A stretch of DNA of 64,000 bases from Nocardioides ochotonae (GCF_011420305.2 NZ_CP061769.1:1537001-1601000); one strand, 5' to 3'. Shown: positions 8,049 to 17,554, numbered from the stretch's first letter. Made by a program: numbers and translations. Notes: generated by a model not told the origin, from the letters alone.

Positions 8049-9515
8049 ATGGGAGAGGAGGTCGAGGCCCAGGAGTTCACCCGGGCGGACCGGACCCGCT
8101 ACCGCGAGAAGGTCCGGCGCAACCTGGATGTGTTCGCCCGCATGCTGCGCGAGGCGAGGTTCGACACCGACGACCCGATGACGGGCATGGAGCTCGAGCT
8201 CAACCTCGTCGACAAGGCGGGCGACCCCGCGATGTGCAACGCCGAGGTGCTCGCCGAGATCGCCGACGAGGACTTCCAGACCGAGCTCGGCCAGTTCAAC
8301 ATCGAGATCAACCTGGCCCCGGCACGGCTGCGCGAGGGCGGGCTGAGCACCTTCGAGACCAGCCTGCGCCGCAGCCTCAACGACGCCGAGGAGAAGTCCG
8401 CGCGGGTCGGCGCCCAGCTGGTGATGACCGGGATCCTCCCGACCCTCGCCGAGGGACACATGAGCCGCTCGACGATCAGCGGCAACCCGCGCTACCGGCT
8501 GCTCAGCGAGCAGATCCTGCACGCCCGCGGGGAGGACATCGAGATCGCGATCACCGGCCAGGAGCGGCTGCGCACCACCACCGACTCGATCGTGCCGGAG
8601 GCCGCCTGCACCAGCACGCAGCTGCACGTCCAGACCTCGCCCGACCAGTTCGCGGCGTACTGGAACGCCTCGCAGGTGATCTCCTCCGTCCAGCTCGCGG
8701 TCGGCGCCAACTCGCCGTACCTGCTGGGCAAGGAGCTGTGGCGCGAGACCCGCATCCCGCTCTTCGAGCAGGCCACCGACACCCGCAGCGCCGAGCTCGA
8801 GGCCCAGGGCGTGCGACCGCGGGTCTGGTTCGGCGAGCGCTGGATCACCTCGGTCTTCGACCTCTTCGAGGAGAACGTCCGCTACTTCCCGGCCCTGCTG
8901 CCGATCCTCGACGACCACGAGGACCCGCTCACGGTGCTGGAGGCCGGCGGCACGCCGTCGCTCGCGGAGCTGAAGCTGCACAACGGCACGGTCTACCGCT
9001 GGAACCGGCCGGTCTACGACATCGCCCACGGCGTCCCGCACCTGCGCGTGGAGAACCGCGTGCTCGCCGCCGGGCCGACGGTGGCCGACACGATGGCCAA
9101 CGCGGCGTTCTACTTCGGACTGGTCCGCTACCTCGCCGAGCACGAGCGGCCGCTGTGGTCGCAGATGTCGTTCAGCGCCGCCGAGGAGAACTTCCACGTC
9201 GCCGCCCGCGACGGCATCGAGGCGCTGGTCTACTGGCCCGGCGTCGGGGAGGTGCGTGCGACCGAGCTGGTGCTGCGCCGGCTGCTGCCCCAGGCACGCG
9301 CCGGGCTGGACGCCTGGGGAGTGCCGGGGGAGGAGTCCGACCGGCTGCTCGGGATCATCGAGCAGCGCTGCCTCACCGGGATCAACGGCGCCGAGTGGTT
9401 CGTCGGGAGGATGCGCGGCCGTGCCGAGGGCGACCGATTCGACGCCCTGCGGGCCACGCTGCTGGAGTACCGGGAGCGGATGCACACCAACGAGCCGGTC
9501 CACACCTGGGACTGA
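8049..9515 (+). CDS. glutamate-cysteine ligase family protein (GCS2 type)
   Basis: This 488-residue protein belongs to the GCS2 carboxylate-amine ligases, which join the gamma-carboxyl of glutamate to an amine such as cysteine with ATP. MELELNLVD near residue 48, FNIEINLAP near residue 82 and the HLRVENRV segment near residue 330 are typical active-site regions. The product could be gamma-glutamylcysteine for ergothioneine or another thiol; the exact substrate is not assured. The ATG follows an 11-codon ORF by 8 nt and also sits 5 nt after TAGGAC, so either reinitiation or leaderless initiation is possible. Confidence 0.85.
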   Translation: MGEEVEAQEFTRADRTRYREKVRRNLDVFARMLREARFDTDDPMTGMELELNLVDKAGDPAMCNAEVLAEIADEDFQTELGQFNIEINLAPARLREGGLSTFETSLRRSLNDAEEKSARVGAQLVMTGILPTLAEGHMSRSTISGNPRYRLLSEQILHARGEDIEIAITGQERLRTTTDSIVPEAACTSTQLHVQTSPDQFAAYWNASQVISSVQLAVGANSPYLLGKELWRETRIPLFEQATDTRSAELEAQGVRPRVWFGERWITSVFDLFEENVRYFPALLPILDDHEDPLTVLEAGGTPSLAELKLHNGTVYRWNRPVYDIAHGVPHLRVENRVLAAGPTVADTMANAAFYFGLVRYLAEHERPLWSQMSFSAAEENFHVAARDGIEALVYWPGVGEVRATELVLRRLLPQARAGLDAWGVPGEESDRLLGIIEQRCLTGINGAEWFVGRMRGRAEGDRFDALRATLLEYRERMHTNEPVHTWD

Positions 9516-9548
9516 GCGGTCGGCCCGCGGCTCCGCGGCGGCGCGGCC

Positions 9549-10028
9549 TCAGCGGCGGCGCAGCCGCACCCAGTGCTGGGCGGTGCCGCTGCGCGGGTCG
9601 CGCCACCCGTGCCGGTTGACGACGACCATCGTCAGCGGCGCGCCGCGCTCGGCGTGCGCGGCCCAGGCGGCGGCCAGCCAGGCGGCGTCGAGGTCCTGGA
9701 GGTCGAGGTCGCCGGGCCGGGTGAGCCACACCAGGGGCGCGGCGACGGGCGGCGGCCCGGTGCCGCGGTGGTGACGCGCGAGCATCGCGGCCACGACGTC
9801 GGTGCGCAGCGAGTGGTCGCCGATGCCGGCGACCGGGACGACGCCCTCCCGCGCGCCGGGGTGTCCGAGGTGGAGCAGCGCGGGGTAGACCTGTCGGCGC
9901 TCGGCGCTCGCGTGATCGAGCACCGCACGCCGCAGCGCTCGGCGCAGCCGGGTCGGCAGCGGATCCAGCAGGCCCGCGTCGGGGCGGGGCGTGGACGGCT
10001 CCGGCGGCATGCCGGGAGCCTGCCGCAC
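9549..10028 (-). CDS. hypothetical protein
   Basis: A 159-residue soluble protein of unrecognised function, rich in Ala, Arg and Leu. It holds segments such as DAAWLAAAWAAHAERGAPL near the C-terminus and ends in a basic RLRRR tail. No signal peptide or membrane helix is seen. Codon positions follow the strong GC3 bias of real genes here, and it is flanked by the ligase gene (convergent) and a divergent universal stress gene. The start may be the GTG at 10028 or an ATG six codons later; neither has a clear ribosome site. Confidence 0.6.
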   Translation of the reverse strand: MRQAPGMPPEPSTPRPDAGLLDPLPTRLRRALRRAVLDHASAERRQVYPALLHLGHPGAREGVVPVAGIGDHSLRTDVVAAMLARHHRGTGPPPVAAPLVWLTRPGDLDLQDLDAAWLAAAWAAHAERGAPLTMVVVNRHGWRDPRSGTAQHWVRLRRR

Positions 10029-10130
10029 ACCCCCGCGGCTCGCCGGGGAAATCCACAGGCGCTCCCCGCGTCGGGTTCTTCGATAGCGTGACCCCGCGGC
10101 CGAGGGGTCGCAGGGACCTCAGGAGGGGCG

Positions 10131-10535
10131 ATGGGAACCATCGTGGTCGGGTACGTGCCGAAGCCCGAGGGCGAGGCAGCGCTCGCGAAGGCGATCGAGG
10201 AGGCCGGGCTGCGGGGGAGCAAGCTCGTCGTCGTGAACTCCCACCGAGGAGGCAGCGAGTTCGACTCGACTGCTGCTCGGCGTGCCGAGGAGGAGATGGC
10301 GGGCATCAAGGCGCGCCTCGACGCCGCGGGGATCGAGCACGACATCCGTCAGCTGGTGCGTGGCTTCGAACCCGCCGAGGACCTGATCAGCATCGCCGAG
10401 GCGAGCGCGGCCGAGCTGATCGTGATCGGCCTGCGCCGACGCTCCCCGGTCGGCAAGCTGATCCTCGGCAGCAACGCCCAGCGCGTGCTGCTCGACGCGC
10501 ACTGCCCCGTGATGGCCGTCAAGGCCGAGTCCTGA
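10131..10535 (+). CDS. universal stress protein family
   Basis: A single UspA domain of 134 residues. It begins with the beta-strand TIVVGYVPKPEG and ends with the ATP-binding signature in GLRRRSPVGKLILGSNAQRVL, close to the G-2x-G-9x-G(S/T) motif of ATP-binding members. AGGAGG lies directly upstream of the ATG. It is a monocistronic cytosolic stress protein of unknown partner, followed by a small hairpin. Confidence 0.9.
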   Translation: MGTIVVGYVPKPEGEAALAKAIEEAGLRGSKLVVVNSHRGGSEFDSTAARRAEEEMAGIKARLDAAGIEHDIRQLVRGFEPAEDLISIAEASAAELIVIGLRRRSPVGKLILGSNAQRVLLDAHCPVMAVKAES

Positions 10536-10536
10536 C

Positions 10537-10555
10537 CCACGCGGTGACCGCGTGG
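10537..10555 (+). terminator. short hairpin after the universal stress gene
   Basis: CCACGCG and CGCGTGG form a 7-bp stem around the loop GTGAC just after the usp stop codon. There is no T-run, so termination is only a possibility. Confidence 0.4.
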
Positions 10556-10623
10556 CGGAGGCGGTCCGAAGGGGCTGCGGTGTGGGTACTGTGTCGGTCC
10601 CGCCGTCGTCCCGGGAGAGACCC

Positions 10624-11535
10624 ATGTGCCTGCCCATGCGCAACCTCGCCGCCGCTCTGGTGCCGGCCCTGCTGCTCCTCGCCGGGTGCGGCGGTGGGGC
10701 AGCGGACGGCGACGACCGTCCGACCCTGCGGATCAGCGCGATCCCGGACCAGGACCCCGCCGAGCTCACCGCGCGCGAGGAGTCCCTGGCGGAGTACCTC
10801 GCCTCGACGCTGGACGTCGAGGTGGAGTACGTCCCGGTCACCGACTACGCCGCGTCGGTCAGCCTCTTCCGTGCCGGCGACCTGGACCTGGTCTTCTACG
10901 GCGGCCTGACCGGGGTCCAGGCGCGGCTGCAGACCCCCGGTGCCACGCTCCTGGCCCAGCGCGACATCGACGCGGAGTTCCGCTCGGTCTTCATCGCCCA
11001 CGCCGACGCCGGGATCGAGCCGGTCGACGACGTCGCCGGGCTGACCGCGTTCGAGGGCACCCGCTTCACCTTCGGCAGCGAGTCCTCCACCTCGGGTCGT
11101 CTGATGCCGGAGTTCTTCCTCGCCGAGGCCGGCGTGGACAGCACGAGCGACTTCACCGGGCGACCCGGCTACTCCGGCTCCCACGACGCCACGATCGACC
11201 TGGTCGAGGCGGGCTCCTACGAGGGCGGCGTGCTCAACGTCCAGGTCTGGGAGGCACGCAACGAGGCCGGCACCGTCGACCGCGACAAGGTGGTCGAGGT
11301 GTTCACCACTCCCGTCTACAGCGACTACCACTGGCTGGGCGGTCCCGGGATCGACGAGCGGTTCGGCGCGGGCTTCACCGACGAGCTCGGCACGGCGCTC
11401 CTCGACCTCGACGGCTCCACGCCGCAGGAGGAGGAGGTCCTCGAGAGGTACGGCGCGGGCGAGCTCGTCCCGACCGATGCCGAGAGCTACGACCGGATCG
11501 AGGAGATCGGCCGCCAGCTCGGACTCGTGTCCTGA
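10624..11535 (+). CDS. PhnD-family ABC transporter substrate-binding lipoprotein (phosphonate or putative selenate)
   Basis: A 303-residue lipoprotein. The signal peptide ends in LLLLAGC, giving an acylated Cys near residue 20. The mature protein has the PhnD fold with ISAIPDQDP, VPVTDYAASV, GGLTGVQARL and TFGSESSTSGRLMP. From memory, these segments match the subgroup labelled putative selenate binding proteins better than classic phosphonate PhnD. GGGAGAG precedes the ATG and TACTGT (10587-10592) may be the -10. It overlaps the ATPase gene by 1 nt. No C-P lyase genes are nearby. Confidence 0.82.
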   Translation: MCLPMRNLAAALVPALLLLAGCGGGAADGDDRPTLRISAIPDQDPAELTAREESLAEYLASTLDVEVEYVPVTDYAASVSLFRAGDLDLVFYGGLTGVQARLQTPGATLLAQRDIDAEFRSVFIAHADAGIEPVDDVAGLTAFEGTRFTFGSESSTSGRLMPEFFLAEAGVDSTSDFTGRPGYSGSHDATIDLVEAGSYEGGVLNVQVWEARNEAGTVDRDKVVEVFTTPVYSDYHWLGGPGIDERFGAGFTDELGTALLDLDGSTPQEEEVLERYGAGELVPTDAESYDRIEEIGRQLGLVS

Positions 11536-12320
11536 TGCCCGCCTCCGACGCGCCCGACCAACCCCGCGAGCCGGGCGAGACAGTCGTCGCGCTGCGCGGC
11601 GTACGCGTGTCGTACGCCGGCCGCCCGGCTCTGCAGGACGTCGACCTGGTGGTGCGCGCGGGGGAGCGGGTGGCGCTGGTCGGCCCGAGCGGCGCCGGCA
11701 AGTCCACCCTGCTGCGGCTGTGCACCGGGGCGGTGCGACCGGACGCGGGCGAGGTCGAGGTGCTCGGCCGGCCGCTCGCGCGGCTCGGAGCCGCCGACCT
11801 GGCCGCCGTACGACGCCGGGTCGGCACCATCCACCAGCGCCTGCACCTCGTCGGCCGGCTCCGGGTGGTGCACAACGTCAACGCCGGGCGACTGGGTCGG
11901 TGGAGCACCTGGCGGGCGCTCTCCTCCCTGGTGCGACCGCGGGAGGTGGCGAGCGCGCGCGCCGCGCTCGCCCGCACCGGGATCGCCGACAAGCTGCTGG
12001 CCCGCACCGACGAGCTGTCGGGCGGTGAGCAGCAGCGCGTCGCGCTGGCCCGGGTGCTGGTGCAGGACCCCGACCTGGTGCTCGCCGACGAGCCGGTCTC
12101 CAGCCTCGACCCGGCGCGCGCGGACGAGGTGATGCGGCTGCTGTGCGAGACGGTGGCCGGTCCGCAGCGGGCGCTGCTCGTGAGCCTGCACGACTTCGAG
12201 CTGGCCGCGCGGCGCTGCGACCGGGTCGTGGGCCTGCGCGCGGGCCGGGTCGTCTTCGACCGCCCGGCCAGCGAGGTCCACGAGCTGCGGGACGCGCTGT
12301 ACTCCCTCGCACGCGAATGA
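11535..12320 (+). CDS. ABC transporter ATP-binding protein, PhnC type
   Basis: A 261-residue ATPase energising the adjacent importer. Walker A is GPSGAGKST near residue 53, the signature LSGGEQQR near residue 160 and Walker B LVLADEP near residue 180, followed by a switch His in SLHD. It starts within TGATG after the binding protein and its stop overlaps the permease ATG (ATGA), so the three genes form one tightly coupled operon. The substrate follows that of the binding protein. Confidence 0.9.
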   Translation: MPASDAPDQPREPGETVVALRGVRVSYAGRPALQDVDLVVRAGERVALVGPSGAGKSTLLRLCTGAVRPDAGEVEVLGRPLARLGAADLAAVRRRVGTIHQRLHLVGRLRVVHNVNAGRLGRWSTWRALSSLVRPREVASARAALARTGIADKLLARTDELSGGEQQRVALARVLVQDPDLVLADEPVSSLDPARADEVMRLLCETVAGPQRALLVSLHDFELAARRCDRVVGLRAGRVVFDRPASEVHELRDALYSLARE

Positions 12321-13978
12321 CCGACCTGTCCCGGATCGTCTCGCTGGAGGCCGCCGCCCCGGCTGTCGCGCCGACCGCTGCCGGCGTGGCCGCGCCGCGC
12401 GCTCCTCGCCGGCGGGTCCGGGTCCCGGGCCGCGTCTGGCTGCTCGCGTGGCTGGTGGTCCTCGGCTGGTCGCTGGTGAGCTTCCTCGGCGAGGACCACG
12501 GGGTGCTCAACGCCGGCGGGCTGTCGGCCGTCGGGGAGTTCTGGGGCGCGGCGCTGCGCCCGGAGCTGTCCGCGGCCTTCCTCCGGGCGACCCTCGAGGC
12601 GGCCGCGACCACCGTGGCCTTCGGGGTGCTCGGGACGTTGCTGTCGATCCTGGTCGGTGTCGTCCTCGCGCCGGTGCTGAGCCAGACCTGGTGGGCACCG
12701 GCGTCCGCCCCCGGGGCCGCCCGGGTGGTGCGGGGTGCCGGGCTGCTGCTCTCCCGGGCCGCGGTCGCGCTGCCCCGCGGCGTGCACGAGGCCGTGTGGG
12801 GGCTGCTGCTGATCAGCGTGCTCGGCCGCGACCCGCTGGTCGGCGTGCTGGCCATCGCGATCCCGTTCGGGGCGATCACCGCCAAGGTCTACTCCGAGCT
12901 GCTGGACGAGACCGACCGCGCGCCGTACGAGCTGCTGCGCGAGGCGGGCGCCGGCCGGGCCACGGCCCTGGCCTACGGGCTGCTCCCGTCGCTGCTGCCC
13001 GGCGCCACGTCGTACGCCTTCTACCGCTTCGAGTGCTCGATCCGCTCCGCGGTGATCCTCGGCATGATCGGTGCCGGCGGACTGGGCCTGCAGCTGACCC
13101 TGGCCTTCCAGGGCCTGCAGTACGCCGAGATGTGGACCTCGATCTATGCGCTCGTGATCCTCGGGGCGCTCATCGACCGGTGGGGCGCGCACCTGCGCCG
13201 GGGGAGCTCGCGGCGCCGCTGGTCGATCTCCGGTGCGTTCCTCGCGGTGCTCGTCGCGGGGTCGGTGTGGCACCTGGCGCCGGACCTGGAGCGGTGGTTC
13301 TCCGGGCGGACGGCGGAGCTGCTCGCCCGGCTGGTCGACGACCTGGTGCCGCCGAGCCTGCCCGCCGGTGGGTGGTCGCAGCTGGGGGCCGCCGCGGTGG
13401 AGACCCTGCAGATGTCGGTGGTCGCGATCAGCCTGGCCACCGTCGCCGGGTTGTTGGTCGCCACCCTCGCCGCGCGCGGCGGCAGGTCGTGGCCGCGGCG
13501 GGTGCTCGGCTGGCTGGCCCGCCAGCTGCTGCTGCTCACCCGCGCCGTACCGCCGCCGGTGTGGGCGCTGGTGGTGCTCTTCGTGGTCTTCCCCGGCCCG
13601 CTGCCGGGCGCGATCGCGCTGGGCGTCTACACCTTCGGCATCCTCGGCCGGCTCTTCGCCGAGGTGGTCGAGGACCTGGACCAGCGACCCCGCGAGGCGT
13701 TGAGCGAGCTCGGCGCGTCCCCGCTGGCGTCCTTCGCCTACGCCGCCGTCCCCGCCGCCGCGGGCCAGCTGCTCGCCTATGCGCTGTACCGCTGGGAGGT
13801 CACCGCGCGCGAGACGGTCGTCGTCGGGGTCGTCGGCGCCGGTGGGCTGGGCGCCCTGCTCCAGCAGCAGCGGGCCGGATTCGACTACCCGGCGATGACC
13901 ACCACGGTGCTCGCCCTGATCGCCGTGTGCCTGGTGGTGGACCTGCTCAGCCTCGCCATCCGCACCACCACCCGCTGA
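12317..13978 (+). CDS. fused ABC transporter permease with two PhnE-type domains
   Basis: At 553 residues this is about twice a usual PhnE. Two permease modules lie in tandem, roughly residues 75-290 and 340-550. Each has an EAA-type cytoplasmic loop, ELLREAGAGRATALAYGLLP in the first and ALSELGASPLASFAYAAVP in the second. One polypeptide can therefore form the whole membrane channel for the PhnC-like ATPase. The N-terminal 30 residues are Ala/Pro/Arg-rich and cytosolic. Its start overlaps the ATPase stop. Confidence 0.87.
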   Translation: MTDLSRIVSLEAAAPAVAPTAAGVAAPRAPRRRVRVPGRVWLLAWLVVLGWSLVSFLGEDHGVLNAGGLSAVGEFWGAALRPELSAAFLRATLEAAATTVAFGVLGTLLSILVGVVLAPVLSQTWWAPASAPGAARVVRGAGLLLSRAAVALPRGVHEAVWGLLLISVLGRDPLVGVLAIAIPFGAITAKVYSELLDETDRAPYELLREAGAGRATALAYGLLPSLLPGATSYAFYRFECSIRSAVILGMIGAGGLGLQLTLAFQGLQYAEMWTSIYALVILGALIDRWGAHLRRGSSRRRWSISGAFLAVLVAGSVWHLAPDLERWFSGRTAELLARLVDDLVPPSLPAGGWSQLGAAAVETLQMSVVAISLATVAGLLVATLAARGGRSWPRRVLGWLARQLLLLTRAVPPPVWALVVLFVVFPGPLPGAIALGVYTFGILGRLFAEVVEDLDQRPREALSELGASPLASFAYAAVPAAAGQLLAYALYRWEVTARETVVVGVVGAGGLGALLQQQRAGFDYPAMTTTVLALIAVCLVVDLLSLAIRTTTR

Positions 13979-14046
13979 CCCCTCCGCGCCGGGCGCGCCA
14001 CCGGGGCCGGATCGGCAGGGGCCGCGGGCTCGGGCAAGATGGAGCC

Positions 14047-14613
14047 ATGGGTTTCCAGATCGCCAACGAGCCTGCCGCCGACCGGGTCCTCGAGGAGCAC
14101 CCCTTCGCGCTGCTGGCCGGGATGATGCTCGACCAGCAGTTCCCGATGGAGCACGCGTTCCGCGGCCCGGCGAAGGTGCTCGAGCGGTTCGGCAGCCTGG
14201 AGCCCGCCGAGATCGCGGCCGCGGACCCCGAGCGGTTCGCCGAGCTGTGCGCGACCCCGCCGGCGATCCACCGCTTCCCGGGCTCGATGTCGGCGCGCCT
14301 GCAGGCGCTCGCGGCCATGATCGAGGAGAAGTACGACGGGCAGACCGAGCGGCTGTGGACCGAGGCGACGAGCGGTCGCGACCTGCTCAAGCGGGTGATG
14401 GAGCTGCCCGGGTTCGGCAAGCAGAAGGCGCAGATCTTCGTCGCGCTGCTGGCCAAGCAGGTCGGCGTGCGGCCCGAGGGCTGGGAGGCGGCGGTGGGCG
14501 ACTACGCGCTGGAGGGCTACCGCTCGGTCGCCGACGTGGTCGACGCGACGTCGCTGCAGAAGGTCCGCGACTTCAAGAAGGAGAAGAAGGCGGCCGCGAA
14601 GGCGAAGGCCTGA
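14047..14613 (+). CDS. HhH-GPD type base-excision repair protein
   Basis: A 188-residue member of the small actinobacterial HhH-GPD family (TIGR03252 type). It begins near FALLAGMMLDQQFPMEHAF and carries a helix-hairpin-helix MELPGFGKQKAQIFVALLAKQ near residue 120 (given in part), with Lys where Nth-like glycosylases have their lysine. It probably excises damaged bases, but the lesion is unknown. The C-terminus is Lys/Ala-rich. CAAGAT ends 6 nt before the ATG, suggesting a leaderless start. The last 41 bp overlap the convergent DMT gene. Confidence 0.82.
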   Translation: MGFQIANEPAADRVLEEHPFALLAGMMLDQQFPMEHAFRGPAKVLERFGSLEPAEIAAADPERFAELCATPPAIHRFPGSMSARLQALAAMIEEKYDGQTERLWTEATSGRDLLKRVMELPGFGKQKAQIFVALLAKQVGVRPEGWEAAVGDYALEGYRSVADVVDATSLQKVRDFKKEKKAAAKAKA

Positions 14614-15505
14614 CCCCCTCCTCGGAGCCCTCGCCGGGCCCCTCACCAGACCCCGGGGTCGGCTGCACCTCGCCGTGGCGCGCCATGCTGACGGCGCCGG
14701 CCACCGCGAGCACGAACCCGACCGCGGCCGCGGCACCCCAGCCGGGACGGGTCTGGTCGCCGAGCAGCAGCAGGCCCACCAGTGCCGGCGCCACGGTCTC
14801 CCCGACGACCAGCGGGGCCGTGGCCTGGGTGACGCTCCCGCGCTGCAGCGCGATCGAGTAGGTCAGGATCGCGACCGCCCCCGCGACCAGGAGGGCGTAC
14901 GTCGCGGGGCTGGCCACCAGGGTGTCGAGCTCGTCGCCGATGTGGCTGGGGGAGAGGTCGCCGGGCAGCATCCGTGAGGCCACCGCGGTCGCTCCGTAGG
15001 AGAGCCCCGCGACGGCACCCAGCGCGGTCGCGCCGGCGGCACCCGCCAGCCGCGCGAGCGGTACGGCGAGGACCGCGAGCGCCAGCGCGGCCACGAGCAC
15101 CCCCCACTGCTCGGCGTCGCTGACCGACACGCTGCGGTCCTCGGTGGCCGACGCGCCCACCAGCACCAGCCCGGCGACCACGACGGCCACGCCGATGCGG
15201 TCGCGGCGGCTCAGCGGCATCCGGAGGAACACTGCGCCCAGGATCGCGGTGATCGCCAGGAAGCTCGCGACCACGGACTGCACCACGAACAGCGGCAGGC
15301 TGCGGACCGCGACCAGGCTGAGGAGGAACCCGAGCCCGTCGAGGGTGAGGCCCAGGACGTAGAGCCACGAGCGCAGCAGCCGGGCGACCAGCCGGGGGTC
15401 CAGGCCCTCGACGGCGGCGGTGCGCCGGGTCGCGACGGCCTCGAGGATCGAGCTCACGCCGTAGCAGAGCGCGGTCCCGGCGGCGGCGAGCAACCCGAGC
15501 AGCAT
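14573..15505 (-). CDS. DMT/EamA superfamily transporter
   Basis: A 310-residue membrane protein with about ten hydrophobic helices from residue 3 to 285 and a hydrophilic C-terminal tail rich in Ser, Pro, Gly and Glu. The arrangement of two five-helix repeats fits the drug/metabolite transporter superfamily; the transported compound is unknown. The tail is the part overlapping the HhH-GPD gene. TAGCGT (15517-15512) lies 6 nt before the ATG, so the mRNA is probably leaderless. The LssY-like gene diverges 57 nt away. Confidence 0.78.
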   Translation of the reverse strand: MLLGLLAAAGTALCYGVSSILEAVATRRTAAVEGLDPRLVARLLRSWLYVLGLTLDGLGFLLSLVAVRSLPLFVVQSVVASFLAITAILGAVFLRMPLSRRDRIGVAVVVAGLVLVGASATEDRSVSVSDAEQWGVLVAALALAVLAVPLARLAGAAGATALGAVAGLSYGATAVASRMLPGDLSPSHIGDELDTLVASPATYALLVAGAVAILTYSIALQRGSVTQATAPLVVGETVAPALVGLLLLGDQTRPGWGAAAAVGFVLAVAGAVSMARHGEVQPTPGSGEGPGEGSEEGVRPSPSRPPSSPS

Positions 15506-15562
15506 CCGGTCACGCTAGCCGAGCGCGCCGTCGCCGCATCCGTGGTCGTGCACACTGGCCCC

Positions 15563-16858
15563 ATGGGGCGCGACCGCCCGCAGGACCGCAGCAGGTCGTG
15601 GAGCGAGGTGCTCGACGGCTGGTTCTTCGCGCTGTCGGCGGTGATCGGCGTCTGGTTCGCCTACGTGCTGCTGCGCGACGGGGTGCGGCCCGGGTGGCCG
15701 ACGCTGCTGCTGCTCGTGTTCTGGCTGTTCTTCAGCTACCTCGTGCTGCCGCGCCTGCACCGGATCCTCACCGCCATCTATCTGCCCGGCTACTTCGTCG
15801 GCCGCACCCGCACGAGCGACGGCCTACTCGGTGACCCGGTCAACCTCGGCTTCCTCGGCGAGGAGGAGCAGGTCCACGCCGCGATGGCCGGGGCCGGGTG
15901 GACGCGCGCCGACGAGCTCGACCTGCGCAGCGCGCTCGGGATCGTGCGCGGGGTGCTGCGCGGGCGCAGCTACGCCGGCGCGCCGGTGAGCCCGCTGCGC
16001 CTCTTCGACCGCGCCCAGGACTTCGCCTACGAGCAGGAGGTCGCAGGCAGCCCGACGCAGCGCCACCACATCCGGTTCTGGCGCTGCCCGGACGGCTGGC
16101 TGCTCCCGGGCGGCGCCCGCGCCGACTGGCTGGCCGCGGCCACCTTCGACCGCGGTGTCGGCCTGTCCTGGTTCACCCTGCAGTTCACCCACCGCATCGA
16201 TGAGGACACCGACGTCGAGCGCGACTTCGTGGTCTCCACGGTGGGCGCGGCGGCACCGGCCGCCGAGCTGAGCGTGATCGAGAACTTCTCCTCCGGCTAC
16301 CACCACCGCAACGGCGGCGGCGACCGGATCCGCACCGACGGCGACCTGCCGATCCTGGACCTGCGCTGCGTGTCCGCCTCGGCCGGCGGGGCCACCCGGG
16401 CCGCGGGCGACACGGGGGAGCCGGCGCCGCGCCGCGCACGCATCCCCGAGCTGGTGCTGCTCGGCAGCGGCGTGGCGCTCGCCCGCGCCGCGACGTACGG
16501 CGTGGGGGCGCTGGCGAGACCCGGCCCGGACTCGGCGAGGGCGTTGACGGTGGCGTTCGCGGTGATCGCCGCCGGGGAGATCGCCCTGGCGCTCCTGGTG
16601 CTGTCGGGACGCAACTGGGCGCGGCTGATGCTGGTCGCGGGCTGCTCGGTGACCGCGGTGACCGCGATGGTCGTCTCGGTCCTCGGCCACGAGCGCCCGG
16701 TCGGGATCGGACAGCTGCTGGCCACCGGCGGCAGCATCCTGGTGCTGCTGGCGCTCTCCAGTCAGGAGGCGCGCGACTACGCGACCGGCCGGGGCGCCCG
16801 GTCGCCCGGGACGCGAGACGGTGCGCCCTCCCGGGCCCGAGCGGAGACGTCACGATGA
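15563..16858 (+). CDS. membrane protein with LssY C-terminal domain
   Basis: A 431-residue inner-membrane protein. Two helices lie near residues 20-65, then a soluble LssY-C-like region (about 95-280) with the GWTRADELD segment and HHIRFWRCPDGW, then three or four C-terminal helices (about 295-415). The LssY C-terminal domain occurs in PAP2/DedA-associated membrane proteins, with no settled activity. CACACT 6 nt before the ATG again suggests leaderless translation. It overlaps the DUF998 gene by ATGA. Confidence 0.68.
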   Translation: MGRDRPQDRSRSWSEVLDGWFFALSAVIGVWFAYVLLRDGVRPGWPTLLLLVFWLFFSYLVLPRLHRILTAIYLPGYFVGRTRTSDGLLGDPVNLGFLGEEEQVHAAMAGAGWTRADELDLRSALGIVRGVLRGRSYAGAPVSPLRLFDRAQDFAYEQEVAGSPTQRHHIRFWRCPDGWLLPGGARADWLAAATFDRGVGLSWFTLQFTHRIDEDTDVERDFVVSTVGAAAPAAELSVIENFSSGYHHRNGGGDRIRTDGDLPILDLRCVSASAGGATRAAGDTGEPAPRRARIPELVLLGSGVALARAATYGVGALARPGPDSARALTVAFAVIAAGEIALALLVLSGRNWARLMLVAGCSVTAVTAMVVSVLGHERPVGIGQLLATGGSILVLLALSSQEARDYATGRGARSPGTRDGAPSRARAETSR

Positions 16859-17520
16859 GCGGCGGGCCGCGGCGCGGACGGCTCCGCGCGATCGTCCCGG
16901 CCGCTCTGGGTGCCGGCGCCGGTGTGCTCTACGCCAACTTCGCGCTCGACTGGGTACGCCGCGGCACGGTGAGCCTGGGGCACATGGTCAGCGAGCTGGC
17001 CGCCCCGGGCGAGCCGCACGCCTGGGTCTACCGCGCGTCCGAGGTGGGGGCCGCGGCGCTGGTGGTGCCGCTGCTGCCGGGGGTGCGCGCCGCCCTGCCC
17101 GCCGGGCCGGCCCGCGAGGTCGTCGTCGGCGCGACCGCGGTCTTCGCGATCGGCGCCACGGTGGCGGCGCTCGTGCCCACGCCGTTCGGGCCGCGGGTGG
17201 TCCACGACAAGGTCGACCGGCGTCCGCGCAGCGAGGTGCACGACCGGGCCAGCTTCGTCTCCGACGCGGGGCTCTACGTCGGGGTCGCGGCCGCCTGGGT
17301 GAGCACCCGGAGCGCGGGACCGCGGTGGGCGCACCGGGCCGCGGGCGTGGTCTTGGGCCTCGGGGGCACCAGCAGCCTGGTGTTCGGCTATGCGCGGCCC
17401 TCGGCCCGGCTGCGGTGGGTGGGCGGCATCAGCCAACGGGTCAACGTGGTCGTGATCAGCGCCTGGCTGGGCTGCCTCGGCCTGCTCGCTGCGCGAGCCC
17501 GGGATGCTGCGCTCCCGTAA
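16855..17520 (+). CDS. DUF998 family membrane protein
   Basis: A 221-residue integral membrane protein with about six hydrophobic segments and the layout of DUF998 proteins: an SLGHMVSELAAPG motif near residue 40, an aqueous loop HDKVDRRPRSEVHDRAS near residue 116, and a final helix ending at the C-terminus. Function unknown. The ATGA overlap with the LssY-like gene indicates translational coupling. lysX begins 34 nt downstream, so the three may be co-transcribed. Confidence 0.65.
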   Translation: MSGGPRRGRLRAIVPAALGAGAGVLYANFALDWVRRGTVSLGHMVSELAAPGEPHAWVYRASEVGAAALVVPLLPGVRAALPAGPAREVVVGATAVFAIGATVAALVPTPFGPRVVHDKVDRRPRSEVHDRASFVSDAGLYVGVAAAWVSTRSAGPRWAHRAAGVVLGLGGTSSLVFGYARPSARLRWVGGISQRVNVVVISAWLGCLGLLAARARDAALP

Positions 17521-17554
17521 CGTGATCGCCACCACTCTGAGCGGGGAGGTTCGG

